Assembly (NCBI RefSeq): GCF_029392315.1
Contig: NZ_CP113939.1
Span: forward strand, 186,001-250,000
Reading direction: 5' to 3'
From: Bifidobacterium sp. ESL0690
GTDB taxonomy: Bacteria; Actinomycetota; Actinomycetes; Actinomycetales; Bifidobacteriaceae
Length of the DNA: 64,000 nt
Shown piece by piece: positions 1 through 6,943 of the stretch. The notes below the pieces were generated by a model. That model ran no database searches, was not told the origin of the DNA, and saw only the letters and a list, made by a program, of their open reading frames with translations. Positions within the stretch are counted from its first letter, which is position 1, and every line of letters begins with the position of its first letter. A program made the translations under genes and the position numbers.

Positions 1-2
1 CT

Positions 3-359
3 GAATCGAATCTCCATCTCGAGGCCGATATCCATGCGCTCAAGGACAACAACCTCGGCTACGGCACCGGCGACTTCATCCCGAAGCTTACCGTCAAGTA
101 CGAAATCCAGGACAAGAACGACCCGAACAACAAGCAGGACGGCACGTTCATGGAGATGAACGCCGATGACGGCCCGCACTACGGCGCCAACATCAAGCTC
201 GACAAGGCCGGTCAGTACAAGCTCACCTACACCATCTACAGCCCCGAGACCAACGGCTGGACGCTGCACGTCGACCCGGACACCGGCGTCAAGGGCCGCT
301 TCTGGACGAAGCCGATTGTGGCTACGTTCGACTGGAATTACGTCGTGCATCAGTGGTGA
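3..359 (+). CDS. P19/Tp34-family periplasmic iron-transport protein (5' truncated by window)
   Basis: The frame is open from base 3 to a TGA at 357-359, so about 118 C-terminal residues are visible. They include HLEADIHA near the beginning and MNADDGPHYGANI, which carry Met and His residues typical of the P19/Tp34/FetP family. These are extracytoplasmic copper/iron-binding proteins that work with an FTR1-type permease in ferrous/ferric iron uptake. The C-terminal beta-sandwich (YKLTYTIYSPETNGW, then RFWTKPIVATFDW) also fits. The gene order that follows (DUF2318 membrane protein, two FtsX-like permeases, ATPase) is the one known around Campylobacter p19 and the E. coli fetMP cluster, so the FTR1 permease probably lies just outside the window on the left. 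The start is not visible. Confidence 0.85.
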   Translation, partial: ESNLHLEADIHALKDNNLGYGTGDFIPKLTVKYEIQDKNDPNNKQDGTFMEMNADDGPHYGANIKLDKAGQYKLTYTIYSPETNGWTLHVDPDTGVKGRFWTKPIVATFDWNYVVHQW

Positions 360-389
360 TTTTCTAAATCAATTTGAGAAATCAATGAC

Positions 390-482
390 GTGGTGGAGGA
401 GGGGGACATACTTGCTTCGGAACCCTCAAGGCCGGTAGGCCAAGCTTTACTCCTCAGCAAGCATGTCCCCCTCCTCCACCAC
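390..482. repeat. Long hairpin A, perfect 20-bp arms around a conserved 59-bp core
   Basis: Positions 390-409 and 463-482 are perfect inverted repeats of 20 bp. The interior (407-465) is about 90% identical to the reverse complement of the interior of hairpin B (692-750), whereas the outer arms of the two hairpins differ in sequence. It lies 30 bp after the P19 stop and has no U-tract after it, so it is not a standard intrinsic terminator. Confidence 0.85.
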
Positions 483-675
483 TCAACGGGTGTAACTCGT
501 TTTGATATGAATGTTCACCATGATGCAAAGCGACTAGAGCGGATAAAAATAGTTTTTGCTTAGTTAAGAAATTTGTGAACTCACGTGATGCCTGGTTAAA
601 CATGGTTTGATATTTTTCTTTTTATTTTGTTGTTTTGACTGCTTCAGCACTTTCAGTGGCTGAGTCTTTGGTTGA

Positions 676-766
676 GCTGTGGTCTGTGGGGCATGCTTGC
701 TGAGACATAAAGCTTGGCCTACCGGCCTGGAGGGTGTCGAAGCAAGTATGCCCCACAGACCACAGC
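676..766. repeat. Long hairpin B, inverted copy of the hairpin A core with different arms
   Basis: Positions 676-694 and 748-766 are perfect 19-bp inverted repeats. The core 692-750 matches hairpin A in the opposite orientation and contains the internal motif AAGCTTGGCCTACCGGCC. The element ends about 30 bp before the DUF2318 gene. The 193 bp between the two hairpins (483-675) are AT-rich and hold no gene that I can support. Confidence 0.85.
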
Positions 767-801
767 GTCATGAGGGATTGTCAGTTAAGTAGGGAGTGCG
801 G

Positions 802-2076
802 ATGCTCGAGGAATTTGTGGGGGTGCTGCCGGGGATGGTGGCGCCGGCGCTGCTTGTGATGACGCTGAGCGTGCTGCTCGGGGTCGGCGAGGGGCGCGAT
901 AGACCTGTCAGTCGGCAGTGGCGGCTGTATGGGCTGCTCGTCGGTATTGGCGCGGCACTGATTTTTACCGTATTGCGCGTGCTGGTCATTGTCGATCGGC
1001 GTTCCGGGGTCAATCTGCCGGTGCTCATTGGATGCGTGGTCTGTGATGTGTTGATACTTGCGATTATGGCCTGCTCGAAGCGGCTCGTGGGCGACTGGCA
1101 CGAGCATCCGATTCGGTTGCATGTGGCCAACGCGATTTCGGCGATTGGTATTGCCTTGACTACGTTCTTCGCTTCGCAGGATGTTTTCATGCAGCTGACC
1201 AGTTTTGTGGAGACCGGCGAATCCCCGTTCACTTCCAAAATGCTGCTGCGGGCGCTCGGCTTTGCGCTGGGCATCGCCGCGGCCGTCGTGACAGCGGCGA
1301 TTTTCCGTACCATGCGCACGACTGCGGTGCGTGGCAGTTTCCTTGCGGCTTCGATGTTGATGCTGCTGGTTTTGCTGGTCCGGCATGTGACGCAGCTGTG
1401 CTCGCTGCTGATGTCGATGATGTTTGTCGAGTTTGATGGCACTGCATTTAATGTGTTGATTCTCGCGGCGAACAATGATATGAAACTGGTCATCGCCTCG
1501 GTGCTGGTCTTCATCATTCCCGTTATCGCCTCGATTGTAGCCGGATTCCGTACGCCGCTGGCTGGTGCCAATGATGCCGTGGTCCGCGAACACAAAGCGT
1601 TCCGGAGGCGTGCGAAAGCGGCTGGTGCGTGGAGTTTGATCGCCATGATTGTGGTGACGTTTGCGTTGACTGCAGGAGTTGCCAAAGTCCACGAGCAACC
1701 CACACTTTCGCCGCCGGAAGGATATTCGCAGCACAACGGCATCGCGACCATCGCCTTCAACAAGGTGGATGACGGCCATCTGCACCGCTTCCAGTACAAG
1801 GCCAAGGACGGCACGGTGATGCGCTTCATCATCATCAAGAAGAACGGCGGATCCTTCGGTGTGGGCCTCGACGCGTGCATGACCTGTGGCGACGCGGGCT
1901 ACTACGAGAAGGATGGCAAGATCATCTGCAAGCGCTGCGAGGTGGAGATGAACGTGGCCACCATCGGTTTCAAGGGCGGCTGCAACCCGATACCGTTCCC
2001 GTACGAGGCCTCGCATGGCAAGATCACCATCCACACCTCCGACCTCGACGCACTGTCGTCGCATTTCAAGGAGTGA
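802..2076 (+). CDS. DUF2318 membrane protein of a P19-type iron-uptake system
   Basis: This is an integral membrane protein with about seven hydrophobic helices in the first 310 residues. A C-terminal DUF2318 domain of about 110 residues carries two CxxC pairs (CMTC near 359-362, CKRC near 376-379) followed by GGCNP, a likely metal or redox site. DUF2318 proteins sit next to P19 and FTR1 in the Campylobacter and fet iron clusters, which is also the context here. Their exact role is unproven; electron transfer or metal handling during iron import is an inference. A GTG at 796 is possible, but AGGGAG at 791-796 is better spaced for the ATG at 802. The codon order and direction match the downstream ABC genes. 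Confidence 0.82.
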   Translation: MLEEFVGVLPGMVAPALLVMTLSVLLGVGEGRDRPVSRQWRLYGLLVGIGAALIFTVLRVLVIVDRRSGVNLPVLIGCVVCDVLILAIMACSKRLVGDWHEHPIRLHVANAISAIGIALTTFFASQDVFMQLTSFVETGESPFTSKMLLRALGFALGIAAAVVTAAIFRTMRTTAVRGSFLAASMLMLLVLLVRHVTQLCSLLMSMMFVEFDGTAFNVLILAANNDMKLVIASVLVFIIPVIASIVAGFRTPLAGANDAVVREHKAFRRRAKAAGAWSLIAMIVVTFALTAGVAKVHEQPTLSPPEGYSQHNGIATIAFNKVDDGHLHRFQYKAKDGTVMRFIIIKKNGGSFGVGLDACMTCGDAGYYEKDGKIICKRCEVEMNVATIGFKGGCNPIPFPYEASHGKITIHTSDLDALSSHFKE

Positions 2077-2159
2077 GGTGGACGAATGACAAACGAGATG
2101 GAAATGTTCATGCGAGCCGGAATGAATGGGTGCAAGATGCTCAGTTGGGGGAATCCGAA

Positions 2160-2328
2160 TGGCCATTTTCTTGCTTCGACGTATGGATATGCAAGAAAAG
2201 GGCCACTGAGCGGCTCTCAGCGACCACTTTCTTGCATTAGCGCGCGCGTATGCCAGAAAGTGGTCACTAGGCGTCGCTCAATGGCCCTTTTCTTGCTTCC
2301 GCCTTTGAACGTGCAAGATATTGGTCAT
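2160..2328. repeat. Three tandem ~60-bp hairpin repeats in an intergenic gap
   Basis: Three imperfect hairpins lie head to tail with starts about 60 bp apart: 2160-2206, 2219-2268 and 2281-2328. Each has a left arm ending in TTTCTTGC and a right arm beginning with GCAAGA or GCCAGA, preceded or followed by GGCC/GACC bases that also pair. The third is the most decayed. They fill the 347-bp gap between the DUF2318 gene and the first permease. No T-tract follows any of them. Confidence 0.7.
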
Positions 2329-2423
2329 TTCAGTGCCGAGAGATATCAATGTTCGGGATACGGCGGTTGCGTGCACAGTGTCAATGCGCTCCGAGAACGT
2401 ACGAGTTGGCGTAGGAGGTAACG

Positions 2424-3938
2424 ATGTTTTTACTGAGAATGGTATTCCGCTCGTTTTCGCGGCAGCTCAAGCGGCGATTGCTGATTGCGGTGACTGTGTG
2501 CCTGTCGGCGACGATTTGCGCAGCGATGCTTGGTGTCGTCTTCGATGTGGGCGACAAGCTCAACGCCGAACTGTCTACTTATGGCTCGAATATCGTCGTC
2601 AAGCCCAAGGCCGACGCGGTGGTATCGGACCTGTACAATACTGCGGACGCCGGCAATGCTGACGAAGCCGCGGACCCGACCTCGTTCCTCAAGGAATCGG
2701 ATGTGCCTAGCATCAAAACGACGTTCTGGGCGTTCAACATCACCGATTTTGCGCCGGAACTCAATGTGAACGCCACGATTGACGGACGCAATGTGCCGGT
2801 GACGGGGACGTGGTTTAACAAGAAAGTGCCGCTGGCGACCGGCGAGAGCGTGGTGGCCGGAGTCAAGGGCATGCGTTCGTGGTGGAAGGTCGACGGGGCC
2901 TGGGCCAAGGACGGTTCGGGAGCTGCGGGAACGGGCAAGGTCGTGGCGACGGCTGATAGTAGCAAAACCGATAGTGGCCAAATGAATGGGCAATCGGGAA
3001 GTGCCATGGACATGAGCATGAATATGGACATGGGCGATAACAGCGGGAAGCAAACCGCCAACGCCGATTCCAAAAATGCTCAAAATGGCGCGAATAAAGC
3101 AAATTCCCAGAGTTCCGATGGTGTGGTCCAAGGCATGATGGGCAAGGACTTGGCCAACGCCACCCATACCAAAGTCGGGCAGACCGTTACGGTTTCCAAG
3201 GCGACGGCTGACGGACAACATCGCAGCCAGCGCGTGCGGATTGTCGGGATTTTCGATTCGGGCGACAACGATTCCAACGGTCTCTATATTCCTTCTTGGT
3301 CGGCGCAGAGACTTGCCGATTTACCGGATTCCATCGACAAAATCGAGGTCAAGGCACTGACGACCCCAGAAAACGATCTGGCTCGCAAAGCGGAGAAGGA
3401 TCCCGCAGCATTGAGCCAGGAGGAATGGGAGACCTGGTATTGCACGGCTTATCCGTCTTCGATTGCCTATCAGATCGAGGAAGTGATGCCGGGGGCCGTC
3501 GCCAAGCAGGTCCGGCAGGTGGCGGCACTGCAGGGCGACGTGTTGCATAAGACGCAGGCCGTGATGATACTGATGACCGCACTGAGTTTGATCGCAGCGG
3601 CAATCGCTGTGGCCAATCTGATGGCGTCTTCGATTGGGGAGCGTGGTTCGGAACTGGCGCTGCTCAAGGCCATCGGCGCGACCGACGGTGCGGTCTCAAG
3701 ACTGATGCTTACCGAGACGGCGGTGATTTCGCTCATTGGCGGACTGGTCGGTGCGGGGCTCGGTTCGTTGCTTGCGCAGGTCATTGGACACGTTGTGTTT
3801 GGCTCGGGAGTGGTGATGCGGCCGATGGTGTTCGTGCTGGTGTTCGTGCTGCTGGCTGTGACCATTCTGATCGCCTCGTTCTCCTCGATTCGTTCGATTC
3901 TGCATCTTCGTCCGGCGGAGGTGCTCCATGGCCGGTGA
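2424..3938 (+). CDS. FtsX/MacB-like ABC permease with Met-rich insert (iron system)
   Basis: A 504-residue permease. One N-terminal membrane helix (about 19-40) is followed by a large extracytoplasmic domain. Three C-terminal helices (about 375-400, 425-450, 465-495) form the FtsX domain, with GERGSELALLKAIGATDG as the conserved cytoplasmic coupling loop. Around residues 190-205 there is a Met/Asp-rich stretch (MDMSMNMDMGD) followed by an Asn/Ser/Lys-rich linker. GTAGGAGG sits just before the ATG. It pairs with the next permease and the ATPase at 6016. Homologues in P19 iron clusters are thought to help deliver or reduce iron, while MacB relatives elsewhere move molecules across the envelope. 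Substrate and direction cannot be read from the sequence. Confidence 0.85.
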   Translation: MFLLRMVFRSFSRQLKRRLLIAVTVCLSATICAAMLGVVFDVGDKLNAELSTYGSNIVVKPKADAVVSDLYNTADAGNADEAADPTSFLKESDVPSIKTTFWAFNITDFAPELNVNATIDGRNVPVTGTWFNKKVPLATGESVVAGVKGMRSWWKVDGAWAKDGSGAAGTGKVVATADSSKTDSGQMNGQSGSAMDMSMNMDMGDNSGKQTANADSKNAQNGANKANSQSSDGVVQGMMGKDLANATHTKVGQTVTVSKATADGQHRSQRVRIVGIFDSGDNDSNGLYIPSWSAQRLADLPDSIDKIEVKALTTPENDLARKAEKDPAALSQEEWETWYCTAYPSSIAYQIEEVMPGAVAKQVRQVAALQGDVLHKTQAVMILMTALSLIAAAIAVANLMASSIGERGSELALLKAIGATDGAVSRLMLTETAVISLIGGLVGAGLGSLLAQVIGHVVFGSGVVMRPMVFVLVFVLLAVTILIASFSSIRSILHLRPAEVLHGR

Positions 3939-4040
3939 TCGATATGAAATATCGCGCAGGAATGCCTGCGTTGGGCTGAGCGTTTTTGGTGTTTGGAATT
4001 TCGCCATTATCAAAGCGATGAACGTTGAAAGGAGGACGGT

Positions 4041-5876
4041 ATGAGTGCAGTGAAGCGTGACGATTCCCGTGGAAAATCCGGGAATGGCGTCAAAGGGTCG
4101 AGCGCTGGTTCCATTGCCGCCAACAGTGCTGCGGATAGTGCGGCTGTCGGACGGCCGATGACCAACCGTCGCATGTTCTTCCGTATGCTGTTCAGCGCAG
4201 TGTTCCGCCGGCGCTCGCGAGCGATGATGGCTGTAGTCGCCTCCTTGGTGGGTGCGGCAACGCTGTTCTGCCTTGCTGCCATCTGCGTGGCGGTGCCGCA
4301 GCAGATGAACGAGGAGATGCGGACTTATGGCGCCAATCTTATCGTCACTCCGACGCAGCGGACTGTCGGCGGGAAAGCCGTTGACGGTTCCAAAACCACG
4401 AATGTTGCGGATTCCGGGTTTGACCAGAAAACCGTCGCAGCGCTGAACTCGACGGTGAAAAATGCTGGCTCCGAGCGCTCGGCTGCATATAGGTATGAGA
4501 ATACGCGTATCAACTCGCTGCCGTTCGTGGTGGCGGGCATCAATCCGCGTGAGGTGAAGGCGCTGAACCATCACTGGAGTGTTGAGGGCAAGTGGCCGTC
4601 GAACGGCGGGGTGATGCTCGGACGTGACGCGGCGACGAAGCTTGATGCCAAAATCGGTTCGGTTATCACCATCAAATACAGCCCCGGCAAAAGCGTGGCC
4701 GCCGCGACTGGCGGGACTGGTGGTTCCGGCAGCTCAAGCTCGGGAAGTGAAAGCTCAGGTTCGAGCGGCTCTACAGCTGGCAGTGGCAACACTAGTGGTT
4801 CGGGTTCTAGCTCTTCGAGCTCAACTGAGGGCAATTCTTCGGGTCATGACATGTCGAATATGAAGGGCATGAAGATGTCCGATTCGTCGCATGCCGATGA
4901 TGTTCAGCAAGGTATGGCCGACGCAACGGTCAAGGACAAACTGGGCAAGGCGCTGAACAGTCTGTCGGCGGAGGCCAAAGCGCCGGATATGCCGGGTATG
5001 GATATGTCGCATATGGGCACTCACGATATGGGGAATATGCCAGGCATGAAGATGTCTGCTTCTGACCTTGGTTCCGTCAATCTTGCGGAATGGAAATCGG
5101 CGGATACGACGGGCGATTATTCTGGTTCCGTTGACTCGTTGGGATGGAATTTGACTGGAATGAGCGCTGAGAATGCGGGTACTAATTCCGGCTCCGTCCG
5201 GCTGGCCGAGTGGAAGCCTACCGCTCCCAACGCGGGCGGCATGGAATTCCGGGTGGACGGTATCGTCGATACCGGCGGCAGCGAGGACGATATGGTCTAT
5301 GCCAATAACCTCGATGTTGACAAGCTTACCGGCTTTGAACGCGGGGCGGATGTCGTTGAATTCTCGGTTGATACGTCGGACTCGGGTCTGAGCAATCTCG
5401 TCAGTAGCGTCAACAAGAAGGCTTCGCTCAATGCTAAGGCGCAAAAGGTCACGAAGATTACCTCGTCCAATGTGCGCATCATCACGATGCTGCAAACGCT
5501 CTTCTGGATCGTGACGGTTGTTGTGCTCGTGCTGACACTTGTCGGCGTGGGGACCACGATTTCGTCCATCGTCTCTCAGCGGCGCAATGAAATTGGCCTG
5601 CGCAAGGCGCTTGGTGCTTCGTCTCGTAACATCGCGGTGGAGTTCACTGTTGAAGCTGCGCTTTATGGGCTGATTGGTGGGCTGCTCGGCACGGCCATCG
5701 GCTATGTGCTCGCTTATGCGCTCAGCGCTTCCGTTTTCGGGCAGAAGCTTTCCCTCAACTGGCCGCTGGCGCTCGCCTCTGTGCTGGTCAGCATGTTGGT
5801 CGCAGTGCTTGCATCGCTGCCGCCGGTGCGCAACGCGGTGCGGATCGACCCGGCCGTCGTGCTGCAGGAGGAATAA
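4041..5876 (+). CDS. FtsX/MacB-like ABC permease with two Met/His-rich segments
   Basis: A 611-residue permease with the same architecture as its upstream neighbour. It has a first membrane helix near 60-85, a long extracytoplasmic domain, then three helices from about 480 to 605 with the loop RRNEIGLRKALGAS. Residues about 228-265 are almost pure Gly/Ser. They lead into GHDMSNMKGMKMSDSSH (about 268-285) and a second stretch containing MPGMDMSHMGTHDMG (about 315-340). Such MxxM and MxH patterns bind copper or iron in other extracytoplasmic proteins, which fits the P19 context. GAAAGGAGG precedes the ATG. The long insert makes it larger than typical FtsX-family permeases. Confidence 0.85.
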   Translation: MSAVKRDDSRGKSGNGVKGSSAGSIAANSAADSAAVGRPMTNRRMFFRMLFSAVFRRRSRAMMAVVASLVGAATLFCLAAICVAVPQQMNEEMRTYGANLIVTPTQRTVGGKAVDGSKTTNVADSGFDQKTVAALNSTVKNAGSERSAAYRYENTRINSLPFVVAGINPREVKALNHHWSVEGKWPSNGGVMLGRDAATKLDAKIGSVITIKYSPGKSVAAATGGTGGSGSSSSGSESSGSSGSTAGSGNTSGSGSSSSSSTEGNSSGHDMSNMKGMKMSDSSHADDVQQGMADATVKDKLGKALNSLSAEAKAPDMPGMDMSHMGTHDMGNMPGMKMSASDLGSVNLAEWKSADTTGDYSGSVDSLGWNLTGMSAENAGTNSGSVRLAEWKPTAPNAGGMEFRVDGIVDTGGSEDDMVYANNLDVDKLTGFERGADVVEFSVDTSDSGLSNLVSSVNKKASLNAKAQKVTKITSSNVRIITMLQTLFWIVTVVVLVLTLVGVGTTISSIVSQRRNEIGLRKALGASSRNIAVEFTVEAALYGLIGGLLGTAIGYVLAYALSASVFGQKLSLNWPLALASVLVSMLVAVLASLPPVRNAVRIDPAVVLQEE

Positions 5877-5879
5877 GAG

Positions 5880-5960
5880 ATGAATATGAGCGCCGGAACA
5901 GACAAGCCGGATACGGAAACTGATATTAGTGCTGGTAAACGGACTGTTGGGGAGCGGTAG
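5880..5960 (+). CDS. Possible 26-residue small protein between permease and ATPase
   Basis: An ATG four bases after the permease stop is preceded by GGAGGAATAA and opens a 26-codon frame starting MNMSAGTDKPDTETD. It is hydrophilic and acidic with no recognised domain. Its 3' end overlaps a perfect hairpin. It may be translated, a leader, or the remnant of a longer gene. The good ribosome-binding site is the only support. Confidence 0.25.
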   Translation: MNMSAGTDKPDTETDISAGKRTVGER

Positions 5961-5971
5961 AGTCCGTTTAC
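5935..5971 (+). other. Intra-operon hairpin (11-bp perfect stem)
   Basis: GTAAACGGACT (5935-5945) pairs perfectly with AGTCCGTTTAC (5961-5971). No T-run follows, so it is more likely an mRNA stability or processing element between the permease and ATPase cistrons than a terminator. Confidence 0.55.
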
Positions 5972-6015
5972 CTGCATCGCGAAACAAATTTTGGTAATGA
6001 GTGAAAGGAGTGGCT

Positions 6016-6807
6016 ATGCTGCTCGAACTTGATCATATTTCGAAGATCTACGGCGACCTTCACGCGGTGGACGATCTCAGTCTCACCGTGCCGGCGGGGC
6101 AGTGGCTTGCGGTCGTCGGCTCGTCCGGCTCCGGCAAAACCACGCTGATGAACATCATTGGCTGCATGGATTCGCCCTCGAAGGGTTCCGTGACGCTTGA
6201 GGGTCGCGAACTCAACGATCTGAACGCCACCCAGTTGGCTGATGTGCGCAAGAACGTCATCGGGCTGGTGTTCCAGAAGTTCTACCTCGTGCCGCACCTG
6301 ACCGCTGTCGAAAACGTGATGGTGGCGCAGTACTACCATTCCGTGGTCGATGAGAAGGAGGCGCTCGAAGCGCTCGACCACGTGGGGCTGAAGGACCGCG
6401 CGAAGCATCTGCCCAGCGAGCTTTCCGGCGGCGAGCAGCAGCGTGTGTGCATCGCCCGTGCGTTGATTAACCACCCCAAGCTGATTTTGGCAGATGAGCC
6501 AACCGGCAACTTGGACGAAAAGAATGAGAAGATTGTGCTCGATCTCTTCCGCGAGCTGCATGAACAGGGCACGACCATCATCGTGGTGACGCACGATGCG
6601 CTGGTCGCTTCGTGCGCGCAGCGCGAGATTATGCTCAACCACGGCGTGCTGGTCGGTGAGCAGTGGAACGACGACAAGGCTCGTGAAGCTTATGAGGCGG
6701 CAGGCGGCAAGCCGGCTTCTACCGGTGCTCAGGTCGAGGGCGCCCAGCAGGGTGATACTCCGATTTCCTTCGCCAACCCGACGAAAGCCGCGAAAGTCCA
6801 AGGATAA
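6016..6807 (+). CDS. ABC transporter ATPase of the MacB/LolD type (iron system)
   Basis: A 263-residue ATPase with Walker [10 protein letters not shown], signature LSGGEQQR, Walker [13 protein letters not shown] and H-loop VVTHD. The pattern is that of the MacB/LolD/FtsE subfamily, which partners with FtsX-like permeases such as the two just upstream. The ATG at 6016 is chosen because AAAGGAG sits five bases before it; the GTG at 6001 has no ribosome-binding site. The C-terminal 40 residues are Ala/Gly/Gln-rich and probably unstructured. It should energise the permease pair in the P19-linked iron process. Confidence 0.88.
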   Translation: MLLELDHISKIYGDLHAVDDLSLTVPAGQWLAVVGSSGSGKTTLMNIIGCMDSPSKGSVTLEGRELNDLNATQLADVRKNVIGLVFQKFYLVPHLTAVENVMVAQYYHSVVDEKEALEALDHVGLKDRAKHLPSELSGGEQQRVCIARALINHPKLILADEPTGNLDEKNEKIVLDLFRELHEQGTTIIVVTHDALVASCAQREIMLNHGVLVGEQWNDDKAREAYEAAGGKPASTGAQVEGAQQGDTPISFANPTKAAKVQG

Positions 6808-6830
6808 TCGGGAGAAACAGCTTCATTCTG

Positions 6831-6884
6831 AAAGCACGCGAATCGCAACTATTGATTTTGATAATCGCAATTCGTGTGCTTTTT
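6831..6884 (+). terminator. Intrinsic terminator of the iron operon
   Basis: AAAGCACGCGAATCGC at 6831-6846 pairs with the segment 6866-6881, with only wobble-type changes, and a run of T follows. It lies 24 bp after the ATPase stop. Confidence 0.75.
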
Positions 6885-6943
6885 CATATAGTCAATTCGT
6901 TGATCGGGCATGATTACGCGGACCTTTATCGGTGAATTTAGCC

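Noticed and set aside
781..2166. 461- and 370-codon minus-strand frames
   Set aside because: Both are shadows of the DUF2318 gene, which has clear motifs and operon context.
2086..2421. 111-codon frame between the DUF2318 and permease genes
   Set aside because: It is made by the tandem hairpin repeats, lacks a ribosome-binding site and has no recognisable product.
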